DNA of 64,000 nt. Source: Methanolobus vulcani (lineage in GTDB: Archaea; Halobacteriota; Methanosarcinia; Methanosarcinales; Methanosarcinaceae). The notes beneath the pieces are model-generated. The model was not told where the DNA came from. It ran no database searches and was given only the letters and a program-made list of their open reading frames with translations. This document shows positions 38,258-47,776 of this stretch, piece after piece. The number at the start of each line of letters is the position of its first letter. Within the stretch, counting starts at the first letter, position 1. Both the position numbers and the translations under genes were made by a program. The DNA is taken from NCBI RefSeq assembly GCF_900100715.1, contig NZ_FNCA01000006.1, forward strand, positions 80,276 to 144,275, in the 5' to 3' direction.

Positions 38258-39361
38258 ATGCAAACACTGGTAATCTGTATTGACCGGGATAACGACCTTG
38301 GTGATAAAGCAAACGTACTTGCTCCTCTTATAGGTAAGGAAGCAAACATAGAAGCAGCAGTGAAACTTGCAACTGCAGACCCTGAAGATTCAGATACCAA
38401 TACTATCTTTGGTGGCGTGAAGATACTTGACGAACTGCTGGCAAAAGGAGTTGATGCTGAAATAATCACCCTTGCAGGCGATCGAAATATTGGAATCATC
38501 TCTGATCAGAAGATTGCCAATCAGCTCGATATACTGTTAAAAAAATTTCCGGCCGAATCAGCTATCTTTGTGTCAGACGGTGCTGAGGATGAAACATTAT
38601 TACCAATAGTCCAGTCCAGGATCAAGATCGATTCTGTCAGGCGTATTGTAGTTATGCAGAGTGCAAATCTTGAAAGTACTTACTACATTATTAAACATGC
38701 ATTCAATGATCCGAAAATATCCCAGACATTCTTCGTACCTCTGGGTCTTGCGGCTCTTATCTATGCATTTTTCCTTCTTATTGACTATTCACAGGGAGCC
38801 ATAATAGGTATTCTGGCAGCTGTGGGTCTTTATATGCTTTACAGAGGTTTCAGTGACACAGTGAACCTTTACTGGGAAAAACTGAAAGATTCCTTCTATT
38901 CAGGCAGGATGACATTTTTCACCTATGCAACAGCAGCTTTATTGATACTGGTGGCTACGTTTCTAGGCTTGATGGACGTATGGTCACTTTATACTTCACA
39001 GGGAATATGGTATTACGGTATAATTCCATTGATAACATCATTCATCCACAGGACTATCTGGGTATATGTTCTGGCGATCCTGTTTGCAGATGCAGGTAAA
39101 ATTATTGATTGCAGGCAACGCTCTGAACCAACAGATAAGTATCTCATCCCGGCATTCTTTATCATGTCATTGGGTTTCCTCTTGTGGGGAGCCTCCAGTT
39201 ATCTGCTATCTGTGAATCCTGTGGTAAGTACAACTGAAGCCAGTAAATTTGGAGGCATACAGGTATTCATATATTCCATTGTGTTTGCCATAATTCTTGC
39301 ACTGGCAGGGATCAGAGTTTCCAATAAACCTCTGGATAAGATAAAAAGATCAAAAAGGTAG
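38258..39361 (+). CDS. DUF373 family membrane protein
   Basis: 367 residues. The N-terminal half (1-150) is soluble with the DUF373 pattern LVICIDRDNDLGDKANVLAP and AIFVSDGAEDE; the C-terminal half has about six membrane segments. The family is archaeal and uncharacterised. The ATG at 38258 follows CAGGAG. The phosphorylase gene begins 4 bp after its stop, so the two are coupled, but the meaning of the pairing is unknown. Confidence 0.8.
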   Translation: MQTLVICIDRDNDLGDKANVLAPLIGKEANIEAAVKLATADPEDSDTNTIFGGVKILDELLAKGVDAEIITLAGDRNIGIISDQKIANQLDILLKKFPAESAIFVSDGAEDETLLPIVQSRIKIDSVRRIVVMQSANLESTYYIIKHAFNDPKISQTFFVPLGLAALIYAFFLLIDYSQGAIIGILAAVGLYMLYRGFSDTVNLYWEKLKDSFYSGRMTFFTYATAALLILVATFLGLMDVWSLYTSQGIWYYGIIPLITSFIHRTIWVYVLAILFADAGKIIDCRQRSEPTDKYLIPAFFIMSLGFLLWGASSYLLSVNPVVSTTEASKFGGIQVFIYSIVFAIILALAGIRVSNKPLDKIKRSKR

Positions 39362-39365
39362 GAGC

Positions 39366-40211
39366 ATGCAGGAAAAAGCACGCAATTATATAGTATCTCC
39401 GGACAGTTCACAGGATCATAAGGAAGATATGCAGGATTACAGAGATCTGAATCTCCAGGCTGCTTTAATAGGTGGTGTTGCGTTTCCTTCTGAAGGGATA
39501 GCAGAGGAGTTAATGGTAAATACTCCTTATGGCGATGTTGCTGTATATCTAACTACTATTGGTAAAAAGAATGTTGCATTATTGCCTCGACATGCCAGCA
39601 ATAATGGTCACCTGCCACCTCATATGATCAATTACAGAGCAAATATTTACGCTATACATGAACTTGGTATTTCACGGGTAATCTCTACAAATTCTGTTGG
39701 AACAATGAAGAACCATCCAATTGGAAGTTTCTTCCTGCCTGAAGATTTTTTAGATATGACACGAACCCGTCCATCAACATTTTACAATGACAGGACTGTT
39801 CATGCTGATGTAACCGAACCATACTGTCCTGAGATAAGAGAACTAATGGCAGATTATCTTGAAAGAAATAATATCGGCTATTCAGAAGGTGTTTATGTCT
39901 GTACCGAAGGTCCACGCTTTGAAACCAGAGCTGAAATACGCATGATGAGGCAGTTTGGAGATGTGGTTGGTATGACTGGTCTTCCTGAAGCAGTCCTTGC
40001 AAAAGAGATGAACATGTGTTATGCTTCCATCTGCACAATAACCAATAATGCATGCGGTCTTGGAAATGGTAAAATGACAGTAAGTGATGTCCTTGATACT
40101 CTTGACACAATAAAAGAAAGGTTGCAGGATATACTGAGCAGTGTCATATGTGCCCTTCCTGAGTCTCCTTCATGTAATTGCAGGTACGCATGCTCTGATG
40201 CAGAGCTATAA
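39366..40211 (+). CDS. MTAP-family purine nucleoside phosphorylase (5'-methylthioadenosine/methylthioinosine type)
   Basis: 281 residues, longer than usual by an N-terminal tail of about 30. Family motifs are LLPRHASNNGHLPPHMINYRAN, SVGTMKNHPIGSFFLPEDF, VYVCTEGPRFETRAEI and VVGMTGLPEAVLAKEM. Such enzymes split 5'-methylthio-nucleosides or purine nucleosides with phosphate; methanogen members often act on methylthioinosine. The first glycine loop, normally GG(T/S)G, reads IGGVAFP, which may alter phosphate binding. A Cys-rich C-terminal tail (SCNCRYACSD) is also unusual. The start ATG follows GGAG from the overlapping end of DUF373; ATG 39429 is the alternative. Confidence 0.8.
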   Translation: MQEKARNYIVSPDSSQDHKEDMQDYRDLNLQAALIGGVAFPSEGIAEELMVNTPYGDVAVYLTTIGKKNVALLPRHASNNGHLPPHMINYRANIYAIHELGISRVISTNSVGTMKNHPIGSFFLPEDFLDMTRTRPSTFYNDRTVHADVTEPYCPEIRELMADYLERNNIGYSEGVYVCTEGPRFETRAEIRMMRQFGDVVGMTGLPEAVLAKEMNMCYASICTITNNACGLGNGKMTVSDVLDTLDTIKERLQDILSSVICALPESPSCNCRYACSDAEL

Positions 40212-40231
40212 ATTGATATTTTTAAATCTGC

Positions 40232-41068
40232 TTAGGCGATATCCCTGGAAGTATCTATCTGGACACCATCGCCGATTTTGAACTTAATGATCTCGGTATT
40301 TGGTATCATTCCTCTAATTTTTGGGATTGCCAGTTTACTCACTACCTTGTCAGCACCTTCATCAAGCATTGATTCGAATATCACATCACATAAACTGTAA
40401 ATGAAAGCCTTGAGATTCTCATTGGTGGTGCAAGTCGATCCGTAAAGATAAGTGAGACAATTAAGTTCTTTTGTTGTTTCGTATATGACGTTGATTAGCT
40501 GTTTTATAAGTCCCTTGTTAGCTGTAAGTCCTGTAAAGAAACAAAAAGAATCAAAGATTATGTTTACATCCTCACCACTGGAGTCATTTGCAATGTTACG
40601 CAGGTTATATTCGGTAAATTCCAGTATTTTCGAATCTATGAACTCGTTGTTCAGATTGTCTGAGATCTCTCCACATGAAGTACAGTAATATTCACTGTAT
40701 ATATCTACGAATATTATATTCGAAGGATCAAAACCAAGATTTATAACATCATTCAACACAAACCTAGGTCTTCTGTTGGTTGTAAAATAATATGTTTTCC
40801 TTGATTGCGTGAACTGGTAAAGAAAAACCTCTGACATAGATCGCGGGTCCGCCGAGAAAAATGTAAGTGAACCTGCTGGTAATCCTCCTCCAAGTGTTCT
40901 GTCCAGAACGAATATACCGGTAGATTTTAGTTGAACTCCTTTGTGTATAACCTGGTTATGATCTGGATTTCGGATGCTGTCATACAGTGAGCTTTCAGCA
41001 TTCTCTCTGGATTCTTCGGCAACAGGAGTAGTATTTTCGTTTTCTAACATGTTTTTAGGATCCAGCAT
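40232..41068 (-). CDS. RecA/KaiC-superfamily ATPase-like protein with degenerate Walker A
   Basis: 278 residues. After an acidic N-terminal tail (about 35 residues), GIFVLDRTLGGGLPAGSLTFF is the typical KaiC/RAD55 entry. The following phosphate loop, normally GxxGxGKT, reads SADPRSMSEVF and lacks the lysine. The Walker B-like strand NIIFDSFCFF and later core are recognisable. A CTSC pair and scattered Cys occur near residue 118. It therefore probably binds partners rather than hydrolysing ATP. Similar inactive RecA-like proteins are common in methanogens and haloarchaea, often linked to signalling. It is divergent from the helicase gene and convergent with the phosphorylase. Confidence 0.75.
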   Translation of the reverse strand: MLDPKNMLENENTTPVAEESRENAESSLYDSIRNPDHNQVIHKGVQLKSTGIFVLDRTLGGGLPAGSLTFFSADPRSMSEVFLYQFTQSRKTYYFTTNRRPRFVLNDVINLGFDPSNIIFVDIYSEYYCTSCGEISDNLNNEFIDSKILEFTEYNLRNIANDSSGEDVNIIFDSFCFFTGLTANKGLIKQLINVIYETTKELNCLTYLYGSTCTTNENLKAFIYSLCDVIFESMLDEGADKVVSKLAIPKIRGMIPNTEIIKFKIGDGVQIDTSRDIA

Positions 41069-41217
41069 AGTATGTCCTCTTTAATAGTAATTATATTGTC
41101 TTTAATATTATAAAACTCTTCTTTTGAGAAAATGATAGTTTATTATATTTTTTAAGTTCTCTGCAATATCCTTAGTACCAATAGTTTTTATAAACTGAAA
41201 GTCATCAATGAGCAGCA

Positions 41218-43695
41218 ATGACACTCTGGATACTTGCAAGCCCTGAAAGGTCAAAGATAATCATTCTGCCGATACGTGATAGGAAAAAAGTCCCTCTCTT
41301 TGTCGGTGAACTTATCCTGAGGCATACTGATGCAGGCCCCCGTCCTCATAAATTCAAGGTAAAAAGTGATGGGAAAGGTGAATACAGGCCACCTTCCGAA
41401 TTCATAGATCTTTTGAGAATAGCTGACCGTATTATGATAGCAAAGGGCGGTGATGAGAAACAAACAGCAGAGTTCGCTGAGATGCTCCAGGGATTCCAGT
41501 TAAGTGCTGATGTTGTCAATGCATGTCGTTTTTGTCTTTTGAAGAACCGGTTCAATTTCCTTAACAGACGTTCTATTAAATATCACAGGGATAAGATATG
41601 CGAGGACTGTGCCAGGGAAGAGCTTAACAGGATGTTAAAAAGTTCTCAAATAAATTATGCTGATGAAGCATGCCAGAGATTTGAAGAGATAATGCTCAAG
41701 ACAAAGGACCTTGACCGTACAATGGCAATGGTAAGTCCTGAAGACCTTGACCGTGAACTCACAAAATTTGATTCCATTGCAGCAAACACAGAAGTTCCTA
41801 CCGGAAAGATAAAGCCTCTTCCTTTGCATAAAAGTTTCAAGAAGATATTGCTTGCAAAATCCGATACCCTTCTACCAGTTCAGTCACTATCCATAGAAAA
41901 TGGTCTTTTAAAAGGTCAGAATCAGCTTGTGACTTCTGTGACAGCAACCGGAAAGACACTGATAGCCGAACTTGCGGGTATTGAGAATATACTGCGTGGT
42001 AAAGGACGTATGCTCTACCTTGTGCCTCTTGTGGCCCTTGCAAACCAGAAATACGACCAGTTCACAAAACGATATTCCCCAATTGGACTGAAGACCTCTA
42101 TCAGGGTAGGTAGTGCCAGGATAAAGACTGCAAAGAACGCTTCAATGAAAAGGACACTGGATTCTGAGATCATTGTAGGAACATACGAAGGTCTGGATTA
42201 CCTGCTAAGGACAGGTAGTGCTGATTTGTTAGGAAAGATAGGCACTGTGGTCATTGACGAGGTACACACCATTGAGGATTCGGAAAGGGGTCATCGTCTG
42301 GACGGTGTCATTGGAAGACTGAAATATGTTGCACCCAGTGCCCAGTTCATCTATCTGTCTGCTACCGTTGCAAAGCCGAAGTTACGTGCAAAACAATTTG
42401 ATGCAAGACTTGTGGAATATGAGTATCGTCCTGTGCCGATAGAGAGGCATCTCATCCTGTGTCCTGAACATTCCAAGAATAAGATCATGGCCCGGCTTGT
42501 GCGGGAGGAATTTGCAACCACGTCATCAAAAGGACACAAAGGACAGACTATCATCTTTACAAATTCAAGAAGGAATTGCCACCGTATTGCAGAGGCACTT
42601 CCAATATCTGCTGCTGCTTATCATGCAGGTCTTACAAGTCAGGAACGCAAAAAGACCGAGATAGCATTCCTGAAAGGAAAATTGCCGGTTGTGGTTACAA
42701 CTGCTGCACTTGCTGCAGGTGTGGATTTCCCGGCATCACAGGTTATATTTGAGTCTCTTGCAATGGGTATTGAGTGGCTTACAATGCAGGATTTCCTTCA
42801 GATGCTTGGTCGTGCCGGAAGACCGGATTACCATGACCGTGGACAGGTTGTGCTGCTGGCTGTTCCGAATAAAAAGTATTCAGGTGATAAGGGTGATACA
42901 GAGGATGCTGTTGCCCTGAAACTCCTTAAAGGTGAAATGGAACATACCAAAGTTGAGTACGGGGAAGACGAACAGCTGGAGGAAGTTCTTGCTTCGGTTG
43001 CTGTGACTTCATCAAAGAGAGACCTGGAGAAGATCCATTCATCTATGCTGGCAGATTTTAATGTGGATTATCTGCTTGGAAAGCTTGCAAAGAATAAGTT
43101 CATACATAAAAAAGGAGACTTTGTATCTCTCACTAAATTCGGTAAGATAGCAGCAGGTCATTTCCTGTCAGTTTCAAAGGCTTTCCTTATACGCGATTCT
43201 GTCCTTGTGGAACAGGACCCCATTGTAACGGTTTCTAATCTTGAATTTTTTGATTCTGTTTATTACAAATATGCAAATCGTATTTCTTCGGCTCTTAATG
43301 TGAACCTTCCTTCAAGGGTGTTCCAGGGTGCTTCTCTGGATATTCTTTTTGAAGGAGAGAACATGGACAAACTGGATATTACCCTGCGTGATCAGTTGTT
43401 CGAGTTTGCGGCTGATTTTCTGACCTGTAATTGCCGTGATTCCCCTTATTGTGGGTGTGCAGAGCGTAAGTTCTCCGAGAAGATAATTTCTATCAGGGCT
43501 GAAGGATATGAGCCGGAGGGCATTGTTAAGAAACTCGAACATCTTTATGGTGTTACGGCTTATCCTGGAGATGTGCTTGGATATCTTGATAATGTGGTGC
43601 GCAATCTTGAGGCTGTAGAAATGATAGCTAGTGCTTATTCAAAGCGTGATATTTCATCAAAGGCCAAGAGTTTGAGAAAGCAGGTTGAGGGATAA
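41218..43695 (+). CDS. Archaeal DEAD/DEAH-box (Ski2/Hel308-like, DUF5814-type) helicase
   Basis: 825 residues. An N-terminal domain with a cysteine pair motif (CRFCLLKN, CEDCARE; about 103-140) precedes the helicase core: motif I VTATGKTLIAE, motif II VIDEVHTI, motif III LSATVAKP, motif V TTAALAAGVDFPAS and motif VI QMLGRAGRP. A C-terminal domain ends with another cysteine cluster (CNCRDSPYCGCAE), so two metal-binding regions flank the motor. It is close to Hel308/Ski2 families but with archaeal-specific ends (DUF5814-like). Role presumably in DNA repair or RNA unwinding; no partner is evident nearby. Confidence 0.85.
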   Translation: MTLWILASPERSKIIILPIRDRKKVPLFVGELILRHTDAGPRPHKFKVKSDGKGEYRPPSEFIDLLRIADRIMIAKGGDEKQTAEFAEMLQGFQLSADVVNACRFCLLKNRFNFLNRRSIKYHRDKICEDCAREELNRMLKSSQINYADEACQRFEEIMLKTKDLDRTMAMVSPEDLDRELTKFDSIAANTEVPTGKIKPLPLHKSFKKILLAKSDTLLPVQSLSIENGLLKGQNQLVTSVTATGKTLIAELAGIENILRGKGRMLYLVPLVALANQKYDQFTKRYSPIGLKTSIRVGSARIKTAKNASMKRTLDSEIIVGTYEGLDYLLRTGSADLLGKIGTVVIDEVHTIEDSERGHRLDGVIGRLKYVAPSAQFIYLSATVAKPKLRAKQFDARLVEYEYRPVPIERHLILCPEHSKNKIMARLVREEFATTSSKGHKGQTIIFTNSRRNCHRIAEALPISAAAYHAGLTSQERKKTEIAFLKGKLPVVVTTAALAAGVDFPASQVIFESLAMGIEWLTMQDFLQMLGRAGRPDYHDRGQVVLLAVPNKKYSGDKGDTEDAVALKLLKGEMEHTKVEYGEDEQLEEVLASVAVTSSKRDLEKIHSSMLADFNVDYLLGKLAKNKFIHKKGDFVSLTKFGKIAAGHFLSVSKAFLIRDSVLVEQDPIVTVSNLEFFDSVYYKYANRISSALNVNLPSRVFQGASLDILFEGENMDKLDITLRDQLFEFAADFLTCNCRDSPYCGCAERKFSEKIISIRAEGYEPEGIVKKLEHLYGVTAYPGDVLGYLDNVVRNLEAVEMIASAYSKRDISSKAKSLRKQVEG

Positions 43696-43776
43696 ACCAT
43701 TTCTTTCTCTTGCGTGTAAAATCAAAAATTATAATAGTTATACTGTCAGATTAGAGTACTGTGAGGATATGATATT

Positions 43777-44172
43777 ATGGACAAAGAAAAAAACGAAGGT
43801 GTTGTAATGAGCGATAAACCGGAAGATGCTAAGAAAAAGAAGACTGTAAGAATAGAGCTTCATAAGCCAGAGGATTTCAAACAAGTATACTCTATCGGTG
43901 CTGTAGGAGGTCACAGTCCGTATGATTTCAGGATCGGTTTCTATAATGATATGCCAATGGCAACAGACAAGTCAGGAGAACAGGTAATTCAAAGAAGACT
44001 GGAGACCGAGGTAATTATGTCACCTCTGGCTGCCGTGGAGCTTGTGCGCTGGCTTAATCAGCATATTCAGAACTACGAGGCTGCATTTGGTCCGATTGCA
44101 AGGCCGCAGGTGGGAGTTAAGAAAAAGCCTGAGGCTGTCCAGGACAGTACTGAGATACAGGGATATATGTGA
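43777..44172 (+). CDS. DUF3467 family small protein
   Basis: 131 residues, soluble. The central part fits the DUF3467 pattern: YDFRIGFYNDMP, then a strand with TEVIMSPLAAVELVRWL and YEAAFGPI. The N-terminal 25 and C-terminal 20 residues are charged and likely disordered. Function unknown. An internal ATG at 43807 is an alternative start. It ends next to a decayed RamA-like fragment on the opposite strand. Confidence 0.75.
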   Translation: MDKEKNEGVVMSDKPEDAKKKKTVRIELHKPEDFKQVYSIGAVGGHSPYDFRIGFYNDMPMATDKSGEQVIQRRLETEVIMSPLAAVELVRWLNQHIQNYEAAFGPIARPQVGVKKKPEAVQDSTEIQGYM

Positions 44173-44205
44173 TTCTGGTTTTGTGAGTTCAATTGATCGT
44201 GTGAA

Positions 44206-44366
44206 CTAAGTATTATTTAGGAAGGGTTTGCCTTCAGGAATGATCCTTCCTTCTGGCAGCTCAGATAATTTTGGGTAACTTATTATCATACCAGAAATGA
44301 TTGTCAGTGAAATTGCGGGATGACAGCGTTTCCGATAATAATTCCCCTTGTTTTCCTGATATATAA
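44206..44366 (-). pseudogene. Relic of a RamA-like (ASKHA/ferredoxin) corrinoid activase
   Basis: On the minus strand the translation AISLTIISGMI followed by LSELPEGRIIPEGKPF parallels AISLAISSGMVTKLPELPKG in the intact RamA-like protein encoded at 47777-49420. Nucleotide similarity continues to a shared ATTCCCCTTG around 44340-44350. Only about 50 codons survive, with no start, no ATP-binding core and no ferredoxin domain. It lies directly downstream of the SUMF1 gene in the same operon direction as the intact paralog, so a second activase gene or duplication once stood here. Confidence 0.65.
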
Positions 44367-44371
44367 GATCC

Positions 44372-45148
44372 TCATATTTCTCTGAGAAGACGCAAACCAA
44401 TACGACTGCTGTTACGCCTTACAACCTGAGGATAAAAATAACGGCTTGTAGAACGGCAGCCTGCGGCAGATGTCTGCCAGCTGCCTCCACGCAGTACCCT
44501 CATAACTCTGGAAGAAATGTCATCAGTAGTTTTTTGTAATCCAACATTTGCATAGGCACCTTCATAACTATCAAAATACACATCCTGCATCCATTCCCAT
44601 AAATTTCCGTGCATGTCATACAATCCTAAAGAATTGGGCTTCTTCTGGCCAACGGGATGTGAGCCAATATCAGAATTACCGTGATGACAGTATTCATTCA
44701 GTTCTGACTCATTATCACCAAATGAATATCTTGTAGCTGTTCCAGCCCTGCAGGCATATTCCCATTCTGCTTCAGATGGCAGACGATACTTTTCAGTACT
44801 CTCTTTATTATTTAATTTTTTAACAAACTCCTGTGCATCATTCCATGAAACTCTGTCAACAGGTCTGTTGTCCCCGACAAACTTAGATGGGTTGTTGCCC
44901 ATTATTTCCATCCACTGTTCCTGCGTAACTAAAAATTTACCAAGATAAAATGGGTATTCTATGCTGACATTATGAACTGGTTTTTCGTTATTGTACCAGT
45001 TACTTTCATTTGTATCAGAACCCATTTCAAATTCGCCTGATGGAATCAGAATGAGTTCCATTCCAATGGAGTTTTTGTAAATATTCAGAATCTCTAATGC
45101 CTCTCTTTTTTGCAGAAAAGATGACTGTAATTCCATAAAATTATTCAT
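44372..45148 (-). CDS. SUMF1-domain protein without signal peptide
   Basis: 258 residues, nearly all a SUMF1/formylglycine-generating-enzyme-like domain: GMELILIPSGEFEMGSD, FLVTQEQWMEIMGNNPSKF, YRLPSEAEWEYACRAGTATRY, SLGLYDMHGNLWEWMQD and VLRGGSWQTSAAGCRSTSRY. There is no signal peptide or membrane segment, in contrast to the lipoprotein at 33209. It follows the sensor kinase stop by 39 bp, so it is likely in the RamA-like/kinase transcript. A cytosolic lectin-fold SUMF1 domain next to a sensor kinase may be a signalling partner (inference). Confidence 0.85.
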   Translation of the reverse strand: MNNFMELQSSFLQKREALEILNIYKNSIGMELILIPSGEFEMGSDTNESNWYNNEKPVHNVSIEYPFYLGKFLVTQEQWMEIMGNNPSKFVGDNRPVDRVSWNDAQEFVKKLNNKESTEKYRLPSEAEWEYACRAGTATRYSFGDNESELNEYCHHGNSDIGSHPVGQKKPNSLGLYDMHGNLWEWMQDVYFDSYEGAYANVGLQKTTDDISSRVMRVLRGGSWQTSAAGCRSTSRYFYPQVVRRNSSRIGLRLLREI

Positions 45149-45187
45149 CCAATGATATTTTCACTTTTCAAAATGCATTGTAAAGGC

Positions 45188-47704
45188 TTAGGTATTGATT
45201 CCTTCTACCCACTTTGGGATCTTTACATGGAATGAACTGCCAAGTCCTCTCTCACTCTCTATCCAGATATTTCCATTATGAGCTGCCACAGTATCTTTAC
45301 AAATATAAAGACTGGACTCAAAACCCTGGAACATCCTTGCTATTGATTCATCTGCCTGATACATCTTATAGAACAAACGTGGAATTAGGCTTTTATCTAT
45401 ACCTTCACCTGTGTCAGTTATGGTCACATGCAAATAGCCATTTTCATCGGAAACATCAACCCCTATGCTGTTTCCTTTAGGTGTGAGATTAATTGCATTA
45501 TGGATAAGATAAACAAACATTTCCTTAAGTTTCTCCTTATCAGCTTTCACAGGTGGAAGTCCGTTGGGAATTTCTTTCTCAAGCAAAAGTCCTTTTTCGT
45601 CTATAAGCAATATCTGGTTGAGCAGTACATCAGAAAGAACAGTTTCGATACTTACCGGTTCAAATGAATACTCTATCCTGCCTGACTGCTGCAGATCACT
45701 ATACAGAACTGCATCTATCAACAGCTTTAACCTCTCAGAGTTATTCAACATTGTGGAAATAGCCTCTTTCTGAGTGTCATCCAGAAGGTTCAGTGTTTCA
45801 TCATCAAGTATATCGAAGCTATGCAAAAGATCATGTCCGTTGTTCATGTATTCTTCGATGAATTCAGCTTTTATCATATTAACAGACCGAAGCTTCGTGT
45901 TAGCTTTAAGCAACTCCTCGGAGTACTTACTTAATGCACCTATCAACTGTTTTCTCTGGATAAGTTTCCACATGCCCTGCATCAGGAGAGTTAACTGGCG
46001 GACATCGGATTCGTCGTAGTCTTCATCTTTGTTCCCAACGCCTACAACAGCAACGATGTGTTCTCCGTCAAATATGGGAACATTCATGTGCCTTGTCAAT
46101 TTAACATGTCCTTCAGGATATCCTTTTTTATGGAGACTGAAAGCTTCATAATCATTGGTTATGATGGCTTTTCTCTGTCTGACAGCTTCTCCCCATAATC
46201 CGGTATTCTTTACAGGATAGATAAACTCTTTATCGGTTATGGCACATTCACTCATTGCTGTCTTAGACCAGGAATGCATAATCAGGTCTGTCTCATCGGC
46301 ATTCATGAATGCAAGATATCCAAGTTTGCTGTCCGTAAGTCGAACAGCCTCTTCCTTGACGAATTCTGCGATCTCATCCAGGGAAGCACCTGTCATCTCA
46401 TTGAGCTTTATCAACGCTTCAAGACGTGATTCATTAAGCTCCTTTGCCTTTTCAGCCTTTTTACGTTCTGTGATATCGCGTGCAACTGACAGAATTGTCT
46501 TCTTTCCGTTATAGTTTATCATCCTGGCATTTATTTCCAGGGGAATAACTGTCCCATCCTTACAGATAGCTGCAGCTTCATACATTGCCTTATGATCCCT
46601 TTCTATAATTTTAATGAGCTCAGAAGCACGCTGTACATACCATGAAGGAACAATATCCATTGGTGATGACTTTAAAATAAATTCCTTTGAATATCCAAGA
46701 TCATCGACAACAACTTTGTTGACATCTATCAGATTGCCATTCAATTCACTGACATAGATCTGATCATTGATATTATTGAAAATGGTCTTGAACTTATGAT
46801 CGGATTCCCTGAAAGTCTCATTGACTACACGGTGCTCGATCTCAATTGCTGCAAGGTCAGCATTTGCTTTCAGATATTCGTAACATGTCTTCTTTGGTGC
46901 ATTAGGAAAATTAAAGTACATTAAGAAAACACCAAGTATCTCACCTGATGATGATTTTATCAGCTCTGCCCAGCTGGCTTTAAGGCCTGCTTTTTTAGCA
47001 ATATCCCTGTGCATTGCCCAGTATGGATGGACCTCTATATTTTCAACAATGACACGCTCTCCCATATAGAGTGCAGTACCACCTGAACAAACACCGTAGC
47101 CGATATCAAGACCTTCCATTGCTTCCCTGTAAAAGGCAGGAAGACTGGGTGCAATAACACGACAAATATGTTTTTTATCTTTATCAATAAGCATAACAGC
47201 ACACGTAAGGCCGTCACGTATCCTTTCAGCATTTGTAACAAGCAGTCCCAGGACATCGTCAAGTGAGATTTCAGTTAGTGATCTGCCATTATGGGATTTC
47301 TGCTGATGTTTTATCATTTCATTGTGCTTATGCTCGGTAATATCAATAATTGTGCCTTCAAGGTGTAAATTATTTTCATCATATTTCTTTATGCGAACCT
47401 TGTCCTCAACATACCGAACCTCTCCAAAGCGGCTGATCACCCTGTATTCCTGAATGAATTCTGGCAGTTGCTTGTTCAGGTACTTCAGAGATTTTAAAAC
47501 AACTTTTCTATCATCAGGATGAATGAGATCTGCATATTTGACCTGACCTGAATAGAAATCCTCAGGAGTATATCCGAATTGCCTAACATTGTTTGAGATA
47601 TACTTCACAGGAAAATCTTTCTCTATCTTTCTGGAAATCACAATAATAGGACTATTATTGATTATTGATTCCATACTAATTTCCATATCTGCTTGTCCAA
47701 TCAT
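45188..47704 (-). CDS. Multi-PAS/GAF sensor histidine kinase
   Basis: 838 residues, no membrane segment. Domains in order: PAS (about 15-135, with PAC-like EYRVISRFGEVRYVEDKVRI), GAF (about 150-305), PAS (about 315-430, ending ARDITERKKAEKAKEL), GAF (about 440-600), linker helices and HATPase_c (about 690-838; NAINLTPKG, DTGEGIDKSLIPRL). The usual H-box sequence is degenerate around YMNNGHDLLHSFDILDDE. The GAF-rich cytosolic layout resembles the MsmS/RdmS kinases of Methanosarcina that sense redox through haem in a GAF domain and sit beside methyltransferase regulators. Here it lies 72 bp downstream of the RamA-like gene, with an Msr-type regulator further upstream. Confidence 0.88.
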   Translation of the reverse strand: MIGQADMEISMESIINNSPIIVISRKIEKDFPVKYISNNVRQFGYTPEDFYSGQVKYADLIHPDDRKVVLKSLKYLNKQLPEFIQEYRVISRFGEVRYVEDKVRIKKYDENNLHLEGTIIDITEHKHNEMIKHQQKSHNGRSLTEISLDDVLGLLVTNAERIRDGLTCAVMLIDKDKKHICRVIAPSLPAFYREAMEGLDIGYGVCSGGTALYMGERVIVENIEVHPYWAMHRDIAKKAGLKASWAELIKSSSGEILGVFLMYFNFPNAPKKTCYEYLKANADLAAIEIEHRVVNETFRESDHKFKTIFNNINDQIYVSELNGNLIDVNKVVVDDLGYSKEFILKSSPMDIVPSWYVQRASELIKIIERDHKAMYEAAAICKDGTVIPLEINARMINYNGKKTILSVARDITERKKAEKAKELNESRLEALIKLNEMTGASLDEIAEFVKEEAVRLTDSKLGYLAFMNADETDLIMHSWSKTAMSECAITDKEFIYPVKNTGLWGEAVRQRKAIITNDYEAFSLHKKGYPEGHVKLTRHMNVPIFDGEHIVAVVGVGNKDEDYDESDVRQLTLLMQGMWKLIQRKQLIGALSKYSEELLKANTKLRSVNMIKAEFIEEYMNNGHDLLHSFDILDDETLNLLDDTQKEAISTMLNNSERLKLLIDAVLYSDLQQSGRIEYSFEPVSIETVLSDVLLNQILLIDEKGLLLEKEIPNGLPPVKADKEKLKEMFVYLIHNAINLTPKGNSIGVDVSDENGYLHVTITDTGEGIDKSLIPRLFYKMYQADESIARMFQGFESSLYICKDTVAAHNGNIWIESERGLGSSFHVKIPKWVEGINT

Positions 47705-47776
47705 GTTTTTGACCGGTGATACTTTACATTCTTTAATTATTCGTACAACTAACCATTTTCAATAGAATTGAAGAGA

